Assembly: GCA_964534315.1 (NCBI GenBank)
Contig: CAZHOV010000080.1
Coordinates: forward strand, 1 to 25,189
Direction of reading: 5' to 3'
Source of the DNA: CAZHOV01 sp964534315
GTDB taxonomy: Bacteria > Bacteroidota > Bacteroidia > Chitinophagales > Saprospiraceae
Length of the DNA stretch: 25,189 bases
This document shows, one piece after another, positions 16,256 to 24,014 of this stretch; positions within the stretch are counted from its first letter, which is position 1; every line of letters starts with the position of its first letter. The translations under genes and the position numbers were made by a program. The notes below the pieces were generated by a model, which was given only the letters and a program-made list of their open reading frames with translations, made no database searches and was not told where the DNA came from.

Positions 16256-16275
16256 CTAAATTTGTTCTACTTTTA

Positions 16276-16476
16276 TTAGTCAGCTTCCTCTATTGAGGGG
16301 TGCATTTGTAAACAGGAGTCCATGCTTACTGCCGGAATAGTCCAGACTTTATATTGGGGACACCCGCAGCGCGAGGCTCTACAGTTGGACAAACCCAAAC
16401 AACTAACCAATAAAAGGAGAAGAAGGAGTATCCGGCTTTTAGTTATTCCAGAGCCGGATTTCGTCGTCATTTTCAT
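16276..16476 (-). CDS. Small lipoprotein overlapping the 3' end of the RNase E/G gene
   Basis: This is a 66-residue frame starting inside the last 13 codons of the RNase gene, in another reading frame; the ATG at 16470 is an alternative start. It has a basic start (TKSRI), a run of seven Leu and a lipobox LVSC (Cys26), with a second possible lipidation site at Cys32. The mature part holds a small cluster CRASRCGCPQY and one further Cys. A full lipoprotein signal is unlikely by chance, so I take it as real. The overlap suggests translational coupling to the RNase gene. Function is unknown. The Cys-rich tail could bind a metal or form disulfides. Confidence 0.65.
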   Translation of the reverse strand: MKMTTKSGSGITKSRILLLLLLLVSCLGLSNCRASRCGCPQYKVWTIPAVSMDSCLQMHPSIEEAD

Positions 16477-17995
16477 CGTAGAATGTATATTCTGTTAGAT
16501 GGTAATCTGTATTTCCAACGATCTTTATCCATTTATAGTATTTTAGATACCACTTCATTTGGATGCTTGGCCAGCCCTTATGGAAGAATGCTTCTACGTA
16601 GGGGTGTACCACGAGTTTGATCTTGGATTTTGGTCTGGATTGCATGATGAATTCCAGGTCGCGTTCGATATCGTCGGTTAGCAGGATAGAAGCATTGATT
16701 TTACCGGTACCTTTACAGGTGGGGCATACCTCGGCTGTGTTGATTTTTACTTCAGGGCGTACGCGTTGTCTGGTGATTTGCATGAGGCCGAACTTACTAA
16801 GGGGGAGGATGGTATGTTGAGCACGGTCTTTCTTCATATAGTTCTTTATGGCATTGAAGAGTTCTTTTTTGTGCTCATTATTTTTCATATCGATAAAGTC
16901 GATAATGATAATACCTCCGATATCGCGTAGCCTCAATTGGCGCGCGATTTCTTTGGCTGCTTCCATATTGACATTCAGCACGGATTGCGCCTGATTACCG
17001 CTGACTACCTTATGGCCGCTATTGACGTCGATGACATGCATGGCTTCGGTATGCTCAATGACCAGGTAGGCCCCGCTGGGCATAGTAGCGGTCTTTCCGA
17101 AAGAAGATTTTATCTGTTTAGTGATGCCGTGGGCGTCAAAGATGGGCCTGCCGGAGCGATGGTATTTGACGATATTTATTTTATCGGGAGCAATAGCCCC
17201 GAGATAATCTTTAACATTATTAAACAGATCTTTATCGTTGACAACGATGCGATTAAAGGAGTCGTTGAGGATATCTCTGAGGATGCTGGAGGCTTTGTCT
17301 AACTCGCTGAGCAACTTCATGGGCGGTTTGGCCTTGTGGAGTTGTTTATGGATGTCTTCCCATTTGCTCATCATGATGCTGAGTTCTTCGTGGAGGTCAG
17401 CTACTTTTTTGCCTTCGGCGGCGGTACGGACGATCAGGCCAAAATTTTTGGGCCGGATGCTCTCGACGAGTACTTTGAGGCGTTTTCGTTCTTCGGCATT
17501 GGAGATTTTTTTGGAGACCGCAACCACATTAGAGAAAGGGGTTAGGACGAGGTATCTGCCCGGTATTGTTAGCTCGCAACTTAGTCTTGGACCTTTGGTA
17601 GAAATGGGTTCTTTGAGTACCTGGACGAGGATGGATTGCTTTTTGTCAAGTACTTGATTAATTTTTCCTGTTTTGATAATTTCCGGAGGAAAATCGAAAT
17701 TATCCAAGGAGGGAGTATTCATTTTTCCGGATATACTTTGATCCGTATATTTCAGTAGCGATCTTAGTTTTGGGCCGAGATCGGTATAGTGAAGGAATGC
17801 GTCTTTCTTATGCCCGATATCTACAAATGCAGCATTGAGCCCAGGCATTAGTCGTTTTATCCTACCAAGAAAAATATCTCCAACGGTAAAATTAGAGTTT
17901 GTTTTTTGGTAATGAATTTCAACCAATTTGCTTTCCTCCAACAGCGCTATTTCAACTTCTGTTGGGGTAGAGTTGATGATAAGTTCTTTTTCCAC
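16439..17995 (-). CDS. rng: Ribonuclease E/G family endoribonuclease
   Basis: The protein has 518 residues, the RNase G size, without the long C-terminal scaffold of E. coli RNase E. The S1 RNA-binding domain is at ~37-125 (GDIFLGRIKRLMPGLNAAFVDIG). The catalytic DNase-I-like domain is at ~280-410, with metal-binding Asp323 in VIDVNSG and Asp366/Asp369 in IIDFIDM. Zn-link cysteines Cys424 and Cys427 are in CPTCKGTGK. These features indicate 5'-end-sensing single-strand RNA cleavage in rRNA maturation and mRNA decay. The gene lies downstream of HU and a TPR gene, an order common in Bacteroidota, but a ~630-bp gap separates it from the TPR gene here. The small lipoprotein overlaps its end. Confidence 0.95.
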   Translation of the reverse strand: MEKELIINSTPTEVEIALLEESKLVEIHYQKTNSNFTVGDIFLGRIKRLMPGLNAAFVDIGHKKDAFLHYTDLGPKLRSLLKYTDQSISGKMNTPSLDNFDFPPEIIKTGKINQVLDKKQSILVQVLKEPISTKGPRLSCELTIPGRYLVLTPFSNVVAVSKKISNAEERKRLKVLVESIRPKNFGLIVRTAAEGKKVADLHEELSIMMSKWEDIHKQLHKAKPPMKLLSELDKASSILRDILNDSFNRIVVNDKDLFNNVKDYLGAIAPDKINIVKYHRSGRPIFDAHGITKQIKSSFGKTATMPSGAYLVIEHTEAMHVIDVNSGHKVVSGNQAQSVLNVNMEAAKEIARQLRLRDIGGIIIIDFIDMKNNEHKKELFNAIKNYMKKDRAQHTILPLSKFGLMQITRQRVRPEVKINTAEVCPTCKGTGKINASILLTDDIERDLEFIMQSRPKSKIKLVVHPYVEAFFHKGWPSIQMKWYLKYYKWIKIVGNTDYHLTEYTFYDENDDEIRLWNN

Positions 17996-18476
17996 TATGT
18001 CATTTCCTTTAGAGGGTATATATGTGGCGCATTGGTAAGGGAGAAGAAAGAGAAAGGAAGGCTGATCAATTATGCAAATAACCGTGGCAGGAAATGAGAT
18101 TATAATAGCCGAACGACGATTTCAACATCCACTATTTTTAGCTTTTCTAACGCAATAGGATACAAGGGAGTTTAACTTCGCTTGTATTTTATTTTTTCTA
18201 TATGGACCGGGAAACTCCTGTCTACACAATAAGGTTATCTGAAGGGGTTATAAAGCTTGTTAGATGTAAACTAACCTTTTGTTTCTCATGCTCTTACCCC
18301 TTTACCAATGCTATGAAATAAATTGCCCTATCTATCTTTTTTTCTTATGTCTGTTTTTGCGCAACCGCTTTTTTCTTTTATGTGTTGCGATCTTATGTCT
18401 TTTTCTTTTTTTACCAGAAGGCATATATTTTGACTTTTATATTGTGAATAAAGTTTTTTTATTTAGAATAGAGCGG

Positions 18477-18484
18477 CAAATATA
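18477..18484 (-). promoter_or_regulatory. Candidate -7 box for rng
   Basis: The minus strand reads TATATTTG, an exact TAnnTTTG match and the same octamer as at the parC candidate. Start-site placement just downstream would give a ~475-base leader before the rng ATG. I see no clear TTTG at the -33 spacing. Confidence 0.35.
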
Positions 18485-18486
18485 CG

Positions 18487-18531
18487 ACAACTAACCGTTT
18501 TTTCCTAGTACTGTTAAGGAAAATTAGTTGT
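18487..18531 (-). terminator. Hairpin downstream of the TPR gene
   Basis: ACAACTAA (18487-18494) pairs with TTAGTTGT (18524-18531), and TTTTCCT (18500-18506) pairs with AGGAAAA (18517-18523), leaving a 5-base bulge on one side and a 10-base loop. It lies about 100 bases beyond the TPR stop codon. There is no T-run on the minus strand, so termination is uncertain. Confidence 0.35.
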
Positions 18532-18628
18532 TTGGATTTGCTGGTTGATTAGGAAGAGTGGTAATTTGTTGGTTTGTAATGTTTTAAATACGATACAACT
18601 TAAGTGGAAGGGGATTCTGATGCAAGTA

Positions 18629-19414
18629 TTATTGCAGGCGGGCACATTGCTCTTGAAAGCGGGAGGCTTTATCCATCTGGCCGGCGCCTTGGTAGGCATT
18701 GGCGAGCAGACAGACTGTTGTACGGTTATTCGTTTCGAGAGAATTGGCTTTTTCTAATCGTTCCAGTGCTTTTTCATATTGACCAGTTTGGATGGCCAGC
18801 CTGCCGAGGTTGTTGAGCACTTTCACATTTTCGGGGTGCTCTTCGTTAAGTCGGCGAAGCATTAAGATCCCCCGCATTGGATTGTCTTTAGGGGGAGAAG
18901 CAACATGGATTAGCGATAGATTTATTCGGTGATCGAGGTTGTCTGGTTCCAGAGAAACAGCATTTTCAAAAGCATTGATCGCCCGGTTCGTACAGAATTT
19001 ACGAACCTTTTCTGACAACTGAGGGGATAAACCGTAATTATAAGTAGCCCCTGCTATAGACCAGGCAGTGGCTGTATTTTCCAGTTCGGCCACTTCCTGA
19101 GCGTAAAATCCTGCGATAGCTGGTCTTCCATAGCTATACCACGCACCTGACAGCGATTTGAGTACTTCGCTTCTGGTAGAATCAGCAGCTGCATTTTCAA
19201 GATCAATTTCCAATATGGCAATCCGACTTAATTGAGCTTCTGAAAGTTCCTTTCGCGCTTCAGCAAGCAGTGTTTTGACATCTGTACTCTCCATTACCAT
19301 TGAGCGCTTTTGGTCGATCTGCTCACGGTCTGGAGGAACGATATCAAAACCGAAGTAAAGTACTAAGAAAAATAGTACAGATGAAGCAATAAGGATTAAG
19401 TGGTTTTTGGACAT
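18629..19414 (-). CDS. TPR-repeat protein with an N-terminal membrane anchor
   Basis: The protein has 261 residues. A hydrophobic helix at ~5-25 with little before it is either an uncleaved anchor or a signal. A charged helix follows, then TPR-like repeats at ~88-118, ~143-175 and ~180-258, for example TGQYEKALERLEKANSLE and GQMDKASRFQEQCARL. TPRs bind other proteins, so it probably acts as an envelope scaffold facing the periplasm. It starts 19 bp after the HU stop codon, so the two genes are co-transcribed. The HU-TPR-rng order recurs in Bacteroidota as I recall it, but no function for the TPR protein is known to me. Confidence 0.82.
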   Translation of the reverse strand: MSKNHLILIASSVLFFLVLYFGFDIVPPDREQIDQKRSMVMESTDVKTLLAEARKELSEAQLSRIAILEIDLENAAADSTRSEVLKSLSGAWYSYGRPAIAGFYAQEVAELENTATAWSIAGATYNYGLSPQLSEKVRKFCTNRAINAFENAVSLEPDNLDHRINLSLIHVASPPKDNPMRGILMLRRLNEEHPENVKVLNNLGRLAIQTGQYEKALERLEKANSLETNNRTTVCLLANAYQGAGQMDKASRFQEQCARLQ

Positions 19415-19433
19415 TAAGGGTAAATCTTATCGA

Positions 19434-19739
19434 TTATTTTTTATCTTTTGGCAATGAATTCACATTATCTTTTACTTCTTCCACAAAGACTTTAGCCGGC
19501 TTAAAGGCTGGGATATAGTGTTCGGGAATTTCAATAGCAATGTTCTTTTTAATGTGTCTGCCAATTTTTTTGGCTCGTTTTTTTACAATAAAGCTTCCAA
19601 AGCCCCTGATGTAGACGTTTTCTCCTGAAGCAAGAGTCGTTTTGACTTCTTTAAAAAATGTTTCCAAAGTAACGAGCACATCTACTTTTGGAACGCCGGT
19701 TTTCTCAGATATTGCAGCAACCAAATCAGCTTTTCTCAT
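19434..19739 (-). CDS. HU/IHF family DNA-binding protein
   Basis: The protein has 101 residues. The HU fold is clear: MRKADLVAAISEKTGV (helix 1), then VYIRGFGSFIVKKRAKKIGR (first strands), the DNA-binding arm and IPAFKPAKVFVEEV at the C-terminus. The arm carries GRHIKKN in place of the enteric RNPQTG, so the intercalating proline region differs, as is usual for Bacteroidota members. A ~10-residue Asn/Lys tail follows. It is a nucleoid protein that bends and packages DNA. The start ATG at 19739 leaves a ~370-bp divergent region before yicC. Confidence 0.95.
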   Translation of the reverse strand: MRKADLVAAISEKTGVPKVDVLVTLETFFKEVKTTLASGENVYIRGFGSFIVKKRAKKIGRHIKKNIAIEIPEHYIPAFKPAKVFVEEVKDNVNSLPKDKK

Positions 19740-20115
19740 TATTAATAGTTGGTTTATAATAAGTTATATAATTTTCAATAAACGGATCAAATCTCGTAAA
19801 TTTTGCTCTTAAATAAAAATAAAAGGCAGTAAAATTGCCACTTTTTATTTAAAATCAGGGTTTTACACTTTTCTTAATTACAAATTTGATGAAAAACAAT
19901 AAATCGAGTCGTTTTTTTTCTTATAGATTCCCAAACAGTGAAATACCTGTTTTGTTTTTGACAGATGAAATTTTCTATACGATTGATTGTCATAAAATAA
20001 CTGACAGTAAGTGGGAGAGATGAAAATTGAAAATATGGCTTAAAATGATTTATTTTCCAAATATTGTAAAATTAGTGGCGGAGTTGTCTATTTTTGTCAT
20101 CTAAATTTAATGACT
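19740..20115. other. Divergent promoter region between HU and yicC
   Basis: This AT-rich spacer has no credible gene. It contains a weak hairpin near 19811-19850 (AAATAAAAA...GGCA and TGCC...TTTTTATTT) that would fall in the HU 5' leader, and the yicC -7 box at 20089-20096. I see no clear HU promoter. Confidence 0.5.
20089..20096 (+). promoter_or_regulatory. Candidate -7 box for the yicC-gmk-apaG unit
   Basis: TATTTTTG matches TAnnTTTG exactly, 19 bases before the chosen yicC ATG. A partial -33 element (ATTG at 20062-20065) lies upstream at a slightly long spacing. It would give a very short 5' leader, which supports the ATG at 20116. Confidence 0.4.
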
Positions 20116-20997
20116 ATGCTGTTATCCATGACTGGTTATGGGAGGGTTGAAAAAGAATTCAAACACAAAACTATTGTGGTCGAGTTTCGATCGCTTAATA
20201 GTAAGTATACTGACATACGCTTCAAAACACCTCAAAATTACAGAAATGTGGAGCCTCAACTCCGCAAGACAATTCTTCAGCAAATAGAACGAGGAAAGGT
20301 GGATGTAACGATTGAGGTGAATTCCGGGAGCGGAAGTGAAGAATATGCGCTCAATAAGGAAATGTTCAAAAAGTATTTTCACGAGTTGAAATCCCTATCT
20401 AAAGAGCTTGACTTTTCTGCTTCAAATGGCGACTTTATCCAGTCTATACTCCGCTTGCCTAATGTCATCTCAGCTGCTGAAGATCAAATGGATGAGGAAG
20501 AGTGGGGCTGCCTGCAGGACGTTGTTCAACAAACTATCGCGCGGTTTATCAATTTTCGAAAGGCAGAAGGCCAAGCCATGGAAAATGAAGCACGGGATCG
20601 AATAAAAAGCATTACTGATCTGCTCCAAGAGTTACCCGCCCTGGAAGATGTGCGAACTGACCGCATGCGAAAAAAGCTTCAGCAAATGATGGCTGAATTC
20701 GTCAATGACGAAAAGGTCGATCAAAATCGGTTTGAACAAGAAGTCTTGTATTATCTGGAAAAAATAGATATTACGGAGGAAAAAGTAAGACTGGAACAGC
20801 ATTGTAGCTACTTTCTGGAAGTGCTGGATGCGAAGGAAACATTAAAAGGAAGGAAACTTAGCTTTATCAGCCAGGAAATGGGACGGGAGATCAATACCCT
20901 TGGCGCTAAGGCTTATTCTTCTGACATTCAGCGGGTAGTCGTAAAAATGAAAGACGATCTCGAAAAAATAAAAGAGTTGCTGGCCAATACGGTCTGA
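20116..20997 (+). CDS. yicC: YicC family endoribonuclease
   Basis: The protein has 293 residues. The N-terminal YicC domain begins MLLSMTGYGRVE, matching the family's M-x-x-S-MTG-[FY]-[GA]-R opening; this is why I prefer the ATG at 20116 over 20110. The DUF1732 domain forms the C-terminus, including GREINTLGAKA (~257-267) and a helical end. E. coli YicC is an endoribonuclease that cuts RNA, including small RNAs, as a ring-like oligomer. The gene is 50 bp before gmk, an arrangement seen in many bacteria, so they form one transcript. It is a plausible second RNA-decay enzyme in this window beside RNase G. Confidence 0.93.
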   Translation: MLLSMTGYGRVEKEFKHKTIVVEFRSLNSKYTDIRFKTPQNYRNVEPQLRKTILQQIERGKVDVTIEVNSGSGSEEYALNKEMFKKYFHELKSLSKELDFSASNGDFIQSILRLPNVISAAEDQMDEEEWGCLQDVVQQTIARFINFRKAEGQAMENEARDRIKSITDLLQELPALEDVRTDRMRKKLQQMMAEFVNDEKVDQNRFEQEVLYYLEKIDITEEKVRLEQHCSYFLEVLDAKETLKGRKLSFISQEMGREINTLGAKAYSSDIQRVVVKMKDDLEKIKELLANTV

Positions 20998-21047
20998 CGA
21001 GGCAAGTTGGCTGTACGCTCACCGAATCAAAAAGAAATTGTAATAAC

Positions 21048-21617
21048 ATGTCCTTTAAACGCAAGTTATTCATATTTGCAGCACCCTCCGGCGCAGGAAA
21101 AACCACTATCGTAAGGCACCTGCTGAAAACCTTCGACCAACTGGCTTTCTCCGTATCCGCCACTTCCCGCCCGCCGCGTTCTCATGAAATACACGGCAAA
21201 GATTATTACTTTTATTCTGTAGAAAAATTCCGCCAACTGATAGATGAAGATGCATTTATCGAATGGGAAGAAGTGTATAAAAATCAATTTTATGGGACGC
21301 TGAAAAAGGAAGTATTAAGATTATGGGCTAATGACAAGCACGTCATTTTTGACATTGATGTAAAAGGAGCGCTCAATATTAAACAAAAATATCCCAACCT
21401 TACGCTTACGGTTTTTATCAAACCCCCTTCATTCGAAGCGCTTAGTCAACGGCTCGAAGACCGCAATACAGAATCTGAAAAAGAACTCCAAAAACGTTTG
21501 GGAAAAGCAAATTTTGAAATGAGTTTTGAGAACCAATTCGATAAAGTTTTGGTTAATGATAACCTAGAGGTTGCACTACAAAAAGCTGAAACAATTATCA
21601 ACGTATTTGTTCAATAA
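21048..21617 (+). CDS. gmk: Guanylate kinase
   Basis: The protein has 189 residues. It transfers phosphate from ATP to GMP (or dGMP), giving GDP for nucleotide synthesis. The P-loop is APSGAGKTT (~12-20). The GMP-binding segment follows with SATSRPPRSHEIHGKDYYF (~38-56) and the EWEEVYKNQFYGT stretch. FDIDVKGALNIKQ carries the Walker-B-like Asp, and the lid arginines lie in QRLEDRNTESEKELQKRL. The order and length are standard. It follows yicC and precedes apaG by 17 bp. Confidence 0.96.
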   Translation: MSFKRKLFIFAAPSGAGKTTIVRHLLKTFDQLAFSVSATSRPPRSHEIHGKDYYFYSVEKFRQLIDEDAFIEWEEVYKNQFYGTLKKEVLRLWANDKHVIFDIDVKGALNIKQKYPNLTLTVFIKPPSFEALSQRLEDRNTESEKELQKRLGKANFEMSFENQFDKVLVNDNLEVALQKAETIINVFVQ

Positions 21618-21634
21618 TTATCGGAACGTTTTCA

Positions 21635-22021
21635 ATGGAAACCCTAACGACACTCGGCATAACGGTCACAGCAGAGCCCTTTTTTCAACCTGAATTCTCC
21701 AACCCGGTAGAAAAAAAGTTCCTATTTTCCTACCGGATCACTATTACCAATAATAATGATTTTACCGTACAGCTGTTGCGCAGACACTGGTATATCCTGA
21801 ATGCCTATGGCACTGTTCAGGAAGTTGAAGGAGAGGGAGTGATTGGCAAGCAACCTATTCTGCACCCCGGGCAGTCGCACCAATATTCTTCATGGGCACC
21901 CCTGACCACTGAGCTAGGACTAATGTATGGTACGTTCCTTATGGCTCACAAGCCGATCGGTAAAACGTTTGAAGCAAGAATTCCCGAATTTCGGCTCGTC
22001 GCGCCCTTCAAACTAAATTAA
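21635..22021 (+). CDS. apaG: ApaG family protein
   Basis: The protein has 128 residues, the usual length. It is a fibronectin-III-like beta-sandwich (DUF525) with the signature GEGVIGKQPILHPG (~66-79), then QYSSWAPL and a GLMYGTF strand. ApaG has been linked to Co2+/Mg2+ homeostasis and to diadenosine tetraphosphate metabolism in enterobacteria; the exact activity is not settled. The gene is last in the yicC-gmk-apaG unit. Confidence 0.93.
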   Translation: METLTTLGITVTAEPFFQPEFSNPVEKKFLFSYRITITNNNDFTVQLLRRHWYILNAYGTVQEVEGEGVIGKQPILHPGQSHQYSSWAPLTTELGLMYGTFLMAHKPIGKTFEARIPEFRLVAPFKLN

Positions 22022-22036
22022 AAACCGGAGGGTTTT
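22021..22036. terminator. Short hairpin between apaG and the RidA-family gene
   Basis: AAAACC (22021-22026) pairs with GGTTTT (22031-22036) across the loop GGAG, directly after the apaG stop codon in the convergent gap. It is short and lacks a long T-tract. Confidence 0.3.
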
Positions 22037-22068
22037 CAATATTTGCCTATTCCCCGATCTCACCTTTT

Positions 22069-22488
22069 CTACTGGTCTCCGAGATAAGCTGTACATTTTA
22101 GCTCAATGCATATGGGTGTTGGCAGTGAATCAATGCCTACCGTAGTGCGGCAAGGTTGATTATCCTTAAAATATTCGGCGTAGACACGATTATAGGTATG
22201 AAAATCACGCTTCATATCGGTCAGGAAAACGGTGACGTCGACCAGGTCGCTCCATTCAGCCCCACTGGCTTCAAGCACTCTTTTGACGTTATTGAATACC
22301 GAGTGGCACTGCGCCTCAAAATCAAAAGCAGTATAATTGCCGCTTTTACTTTGCTCCAGCCCCGGTACGCCATCGGTCTCCGGGTCTCTCGGGCCGATGC
22401 CGGAGAGAAATAAGAAATCGCCCACTCTGCGGGCATGAGGATATAAACCTACTGGTTTAGGAGCCTTATCTGCATCTATTTTTTTCAT
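22069..22488 (-). CDS. RidA family (YjgF/YER057c/UK114) deaminase-like protein
   Basis: The protein has 139 residues from the ATG at 22488, which lies 4 bp after the stop of the ATP-grasp-like gene; an upstream TTG would overlap that gene. The chorismate-mutase-like trimer fold is typical: FLFLSGIGPRDP, NVKRVLEASGAEWSDLVDVTVFLTDM and CRTTVGIDSLPTP. The substrate-binding Arg (Arg114, equivalent to E. coli RidA Arg105) and Glu129 (equivalent to Glu120) are kept at the same spacing, so imine/enamine hydrolysis is expected. Some relatives act as 2-aminomuconate deaminase, but no kynurenine-pathway genes lie nearby. Its place after an ATP-grasp-like gene suggests a clean-up role for reactive intermediates of that pathway (inference). 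Confidence 0.88.
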   Translation of the reverse strand: MKKIDADKAPKPVGLYPHARRVGDFLFLSGIGPRDPETDGVPGLEQSKSGNYTAFDFEAQCHSVFNNVKRVLEASGAEWSDLVDVTVFLTDMKRDFHTYNRVYAEYFKDNQPCRTTVGIDSLPTPICIELKCTAYLGDQ

Positions 22489-22492
22489 TATC

Positions 22493-23689
22493 TTATGGTT
22501 TTTCAAATAAACCGACGCTGCCGCCGACCCAGGATTTCCCTTTGTTATATCGCACCCCTATCATTTCTGCCTTACTCAACCTAACCAGGTTGTTGATAAT
22601 GCGTGGTCTTTTCTCACCATGTTCCCAGATCATCAACATTCGAACCTCGCACTTTGCTTTTTCATCGAGGGTTTCAATAATGGGTTCGTATTTTACCTTT
22701 TTTTGAAGGATGTAATTTTCGGGGTCTTCAATAGCTTCGATGTCAAATTTATTGATATTGATGAGCACTCCGGTTCCGGCAAAGGAATAGAGTGGTTTGA
22801 GGACGTAATCGCCCAGGTTATCCGGGATACTGTTAAGTTCGGAAAGAAAATAGGTTTTTGGAACATATATACTATCGAGGAAGGGTATCGTGTGCTTGCT
22901 GATGCGGAAAAACCAGTTGGGGTGGCCGACCCATTCGACGTTTGCATCTTGCGTGAAATAAAATTCGCGTTGGAGGTCGTCTCTTTTGATCAGTTCATCA
23001 AAGATGACCCGGTTGAATATTTTTTCGATCTGGATCAATTTTCCATTATCGTCTTTGTAGAAGAGGTCATTACCTACCTTTTTAATTTCCGAAACGCATT
23101 TTACGGCAAGTCCCAACTCTTTTTGAGCTACTAAAAAATCGATCTGAGTAACTTGCTTTTTAGGCTCTACCTCCAGCAGTACCACCTGTTTGGGGTTGGT
23201 ATTTCCGATGATATTTTTGCGGAGTAATTCCATATAACTACGGGCGTCGAGTCCGCCAAAGAGGTGGGTATAGTTCTCGGGAAGGTTGTAGTATTTCTGA
23301 TAAAGGTTACCTACGAGGTTTTGATAGAAATAAAGAGAAGGAAAGCCTTGTACTTCAATTAATTGGGGGATTAACTCCTCGTTCTGATCTTTACAGATCC
23401 CGAAATCCATTTGCAGGAAAAGCGTATGCTCATCTTCATTGGGAACGGTTTGTCCGGCGAGCAAGGCGGTGTGCGAGAGCTCTTTAAAATTGGGTTGGCA
23501 AATCACATCGTTGATCTCCTCGACGGCTTCAAATAGCCTGGCTTTGATGTTATTATCAAAAAAGACGGGAGTTTCTGCAATTTTGAAAGGGGGCATGTGA
23601 TTGTAGGTAGCTACAATTTCATCCAAAAGCGCCTGATATTTATCCTGCGAGAATTGTCGGTTAAAGTAGGTGCGTAAATGAGGGATCAT
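22493..23689 (-). CDS. ATP-grasp-like ligase of unknown substrate
   Basis: The protein has 398 residues from the ATG at 23689; the frame continues upstream to 23803, but those 38 codons are AT-rich and unlike a folded protein. The C-terminal part resembles an ATP-grasp catalytic core: VLKPLYSFAGTGV (~296-308, a nucleotide-binding Lys and glycine loop), YILQKKV (~326-332), then RPRIINNLVRLSKAEMIGVR (~361-380) and VGGSVG near the end, where Mg-binding acid and Asn residues normally sit. The N-terminal half is helical and has no family I can name. ATP-grasp enzymes join a carboxylate to an amine or thiol through an acyl-phosphate. Neighbouring amidotransferase-like and RidA genes point to an amide or peptide-forming cluster. 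The substrate is unknown. Confidence 0.7.
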   Translation of the reverse strand: MIPHLRTYFNRQFSQDKYQALLDEIVATYNHMPPFKIAETPVFFDNNIKARLFEAVEEINDVICQPNFKELSHTALLAGQTVPNEDEHTLFLQMDFGICKDQNEELIPQLIEVQGFPSLYFYQNLVGNLYQKYYNLPENYTHLFGGLDARSYMELLRKNIIGNTNPKQVVLLEVEPKKQVTQIDFLVAQKELGLAVKCVSEIKKVGNDLFYKDDNGKLIQIEKIFNRVIFDELIKRDDLQREFYFTQDANVEWVGHPNWFFRISKHTIPFLDSIYVPKTYFLSELNSIPDNLGDYVLKPLYSFAGTGVLININKFDIEAIEDPENYILQKKVKYEPIIETLDEKAKCEVRMLMIWEHGEKRPRIINNLVRLSKAEMIGVRYNKGKSWVGGSVGLFEKP

Positions 23690-24014
23690 GGAATAGTATT
23701 CTGACTTAATTAAAAACTTAAGTAGTAAGGCAAAAAAATTGGTAGAATAATTTTTTAGGTTCAAATGAAAATTCCTGCATATATTGAAGGACCCGGCCTT
23801 CATTATTACAGTAAAGGCAAGACATTTTTTAATAAAAAATTTGCGTCCTTTGCTGTAATTTCCAAGTATTCAATTATTCAGTCAATTTCATTCGAACAAA
23901 TTATTTTACAAGCAATTTTGATTTGCCCCTTAATTTCTGTAAATTTAATTAAGTGCAGGATAAAAAAAAATAAAATAATCCCTCTTTATTTGGGCGTTTG
24001 TTTTAAAAAGGGCT
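23690..24014. other. AT-rich gap between the amidotransferase and ATP-grasp-like genes
   Basis: This 325-bp stretch has no credible gene. It contains a small GC-rich hairpin (GAAGG...CCTTC, 23786-23801) and a larger inverted repeat (23805-23859). It may hold the amidotransferase terminator and the promoter of the ATP-grasp-like gene. Confidence 0.5.
23805..23859. repeat. Inverted repeat, 13-bp arms with one mismatch
   Basis: ATTACAGTAAAGG (23805-23817) and CCTTTGCTGTAAT (23847-23859) are reverse complements at 12 of 13 positions. They enclose a second A/T hairpin (ATTTTT...AAAAAT). On the minus strand it lies ~155 bases past the amidotransferase stop and ~115 bases before the ATP-grasp-like start. 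Confidence 0.5.

Larger units (their letters stand above)
17996..18628. other. Long non-coding AT-rich gap upstream of rng
   Basis: These 633 bp contain no credible gene: frames such as 18279-18494 are Phe/Leu-rich products of AT-rich DNA. The gap holds the probable rng promoter (18477-18484), a hairpin near the end of the TPR gene (18487-18531) and two interlocked pairs of complementary 7-mers (18231-18302). The rng messenger may therefore begin with a leader of several hundred bases. Confidence 0.6.

Noticed and set aside
18279..18494. 71-codon plus-strand frame rich in Phe and Leu
   Set aside because: AT-rich spacer DNA naturally yields hydrophobic codons; there is no ribosome-binding site or relation to neighbours, and the reverse strand carries promoter-like signals.
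19851..19865. The 11-base sequence AAAATCAGGGT shared with the right arm of the 4794-4846 palindrome
   Set aside because: The match is short, AT-rich and has no inverted partner here, so chance is adequate.
19988..20006. TGTCA...TGACA inverted repeat upstream of yicC
   Set aside because: Five-base arms in AT-rich spacer are expected by chance and give no support for an operator.
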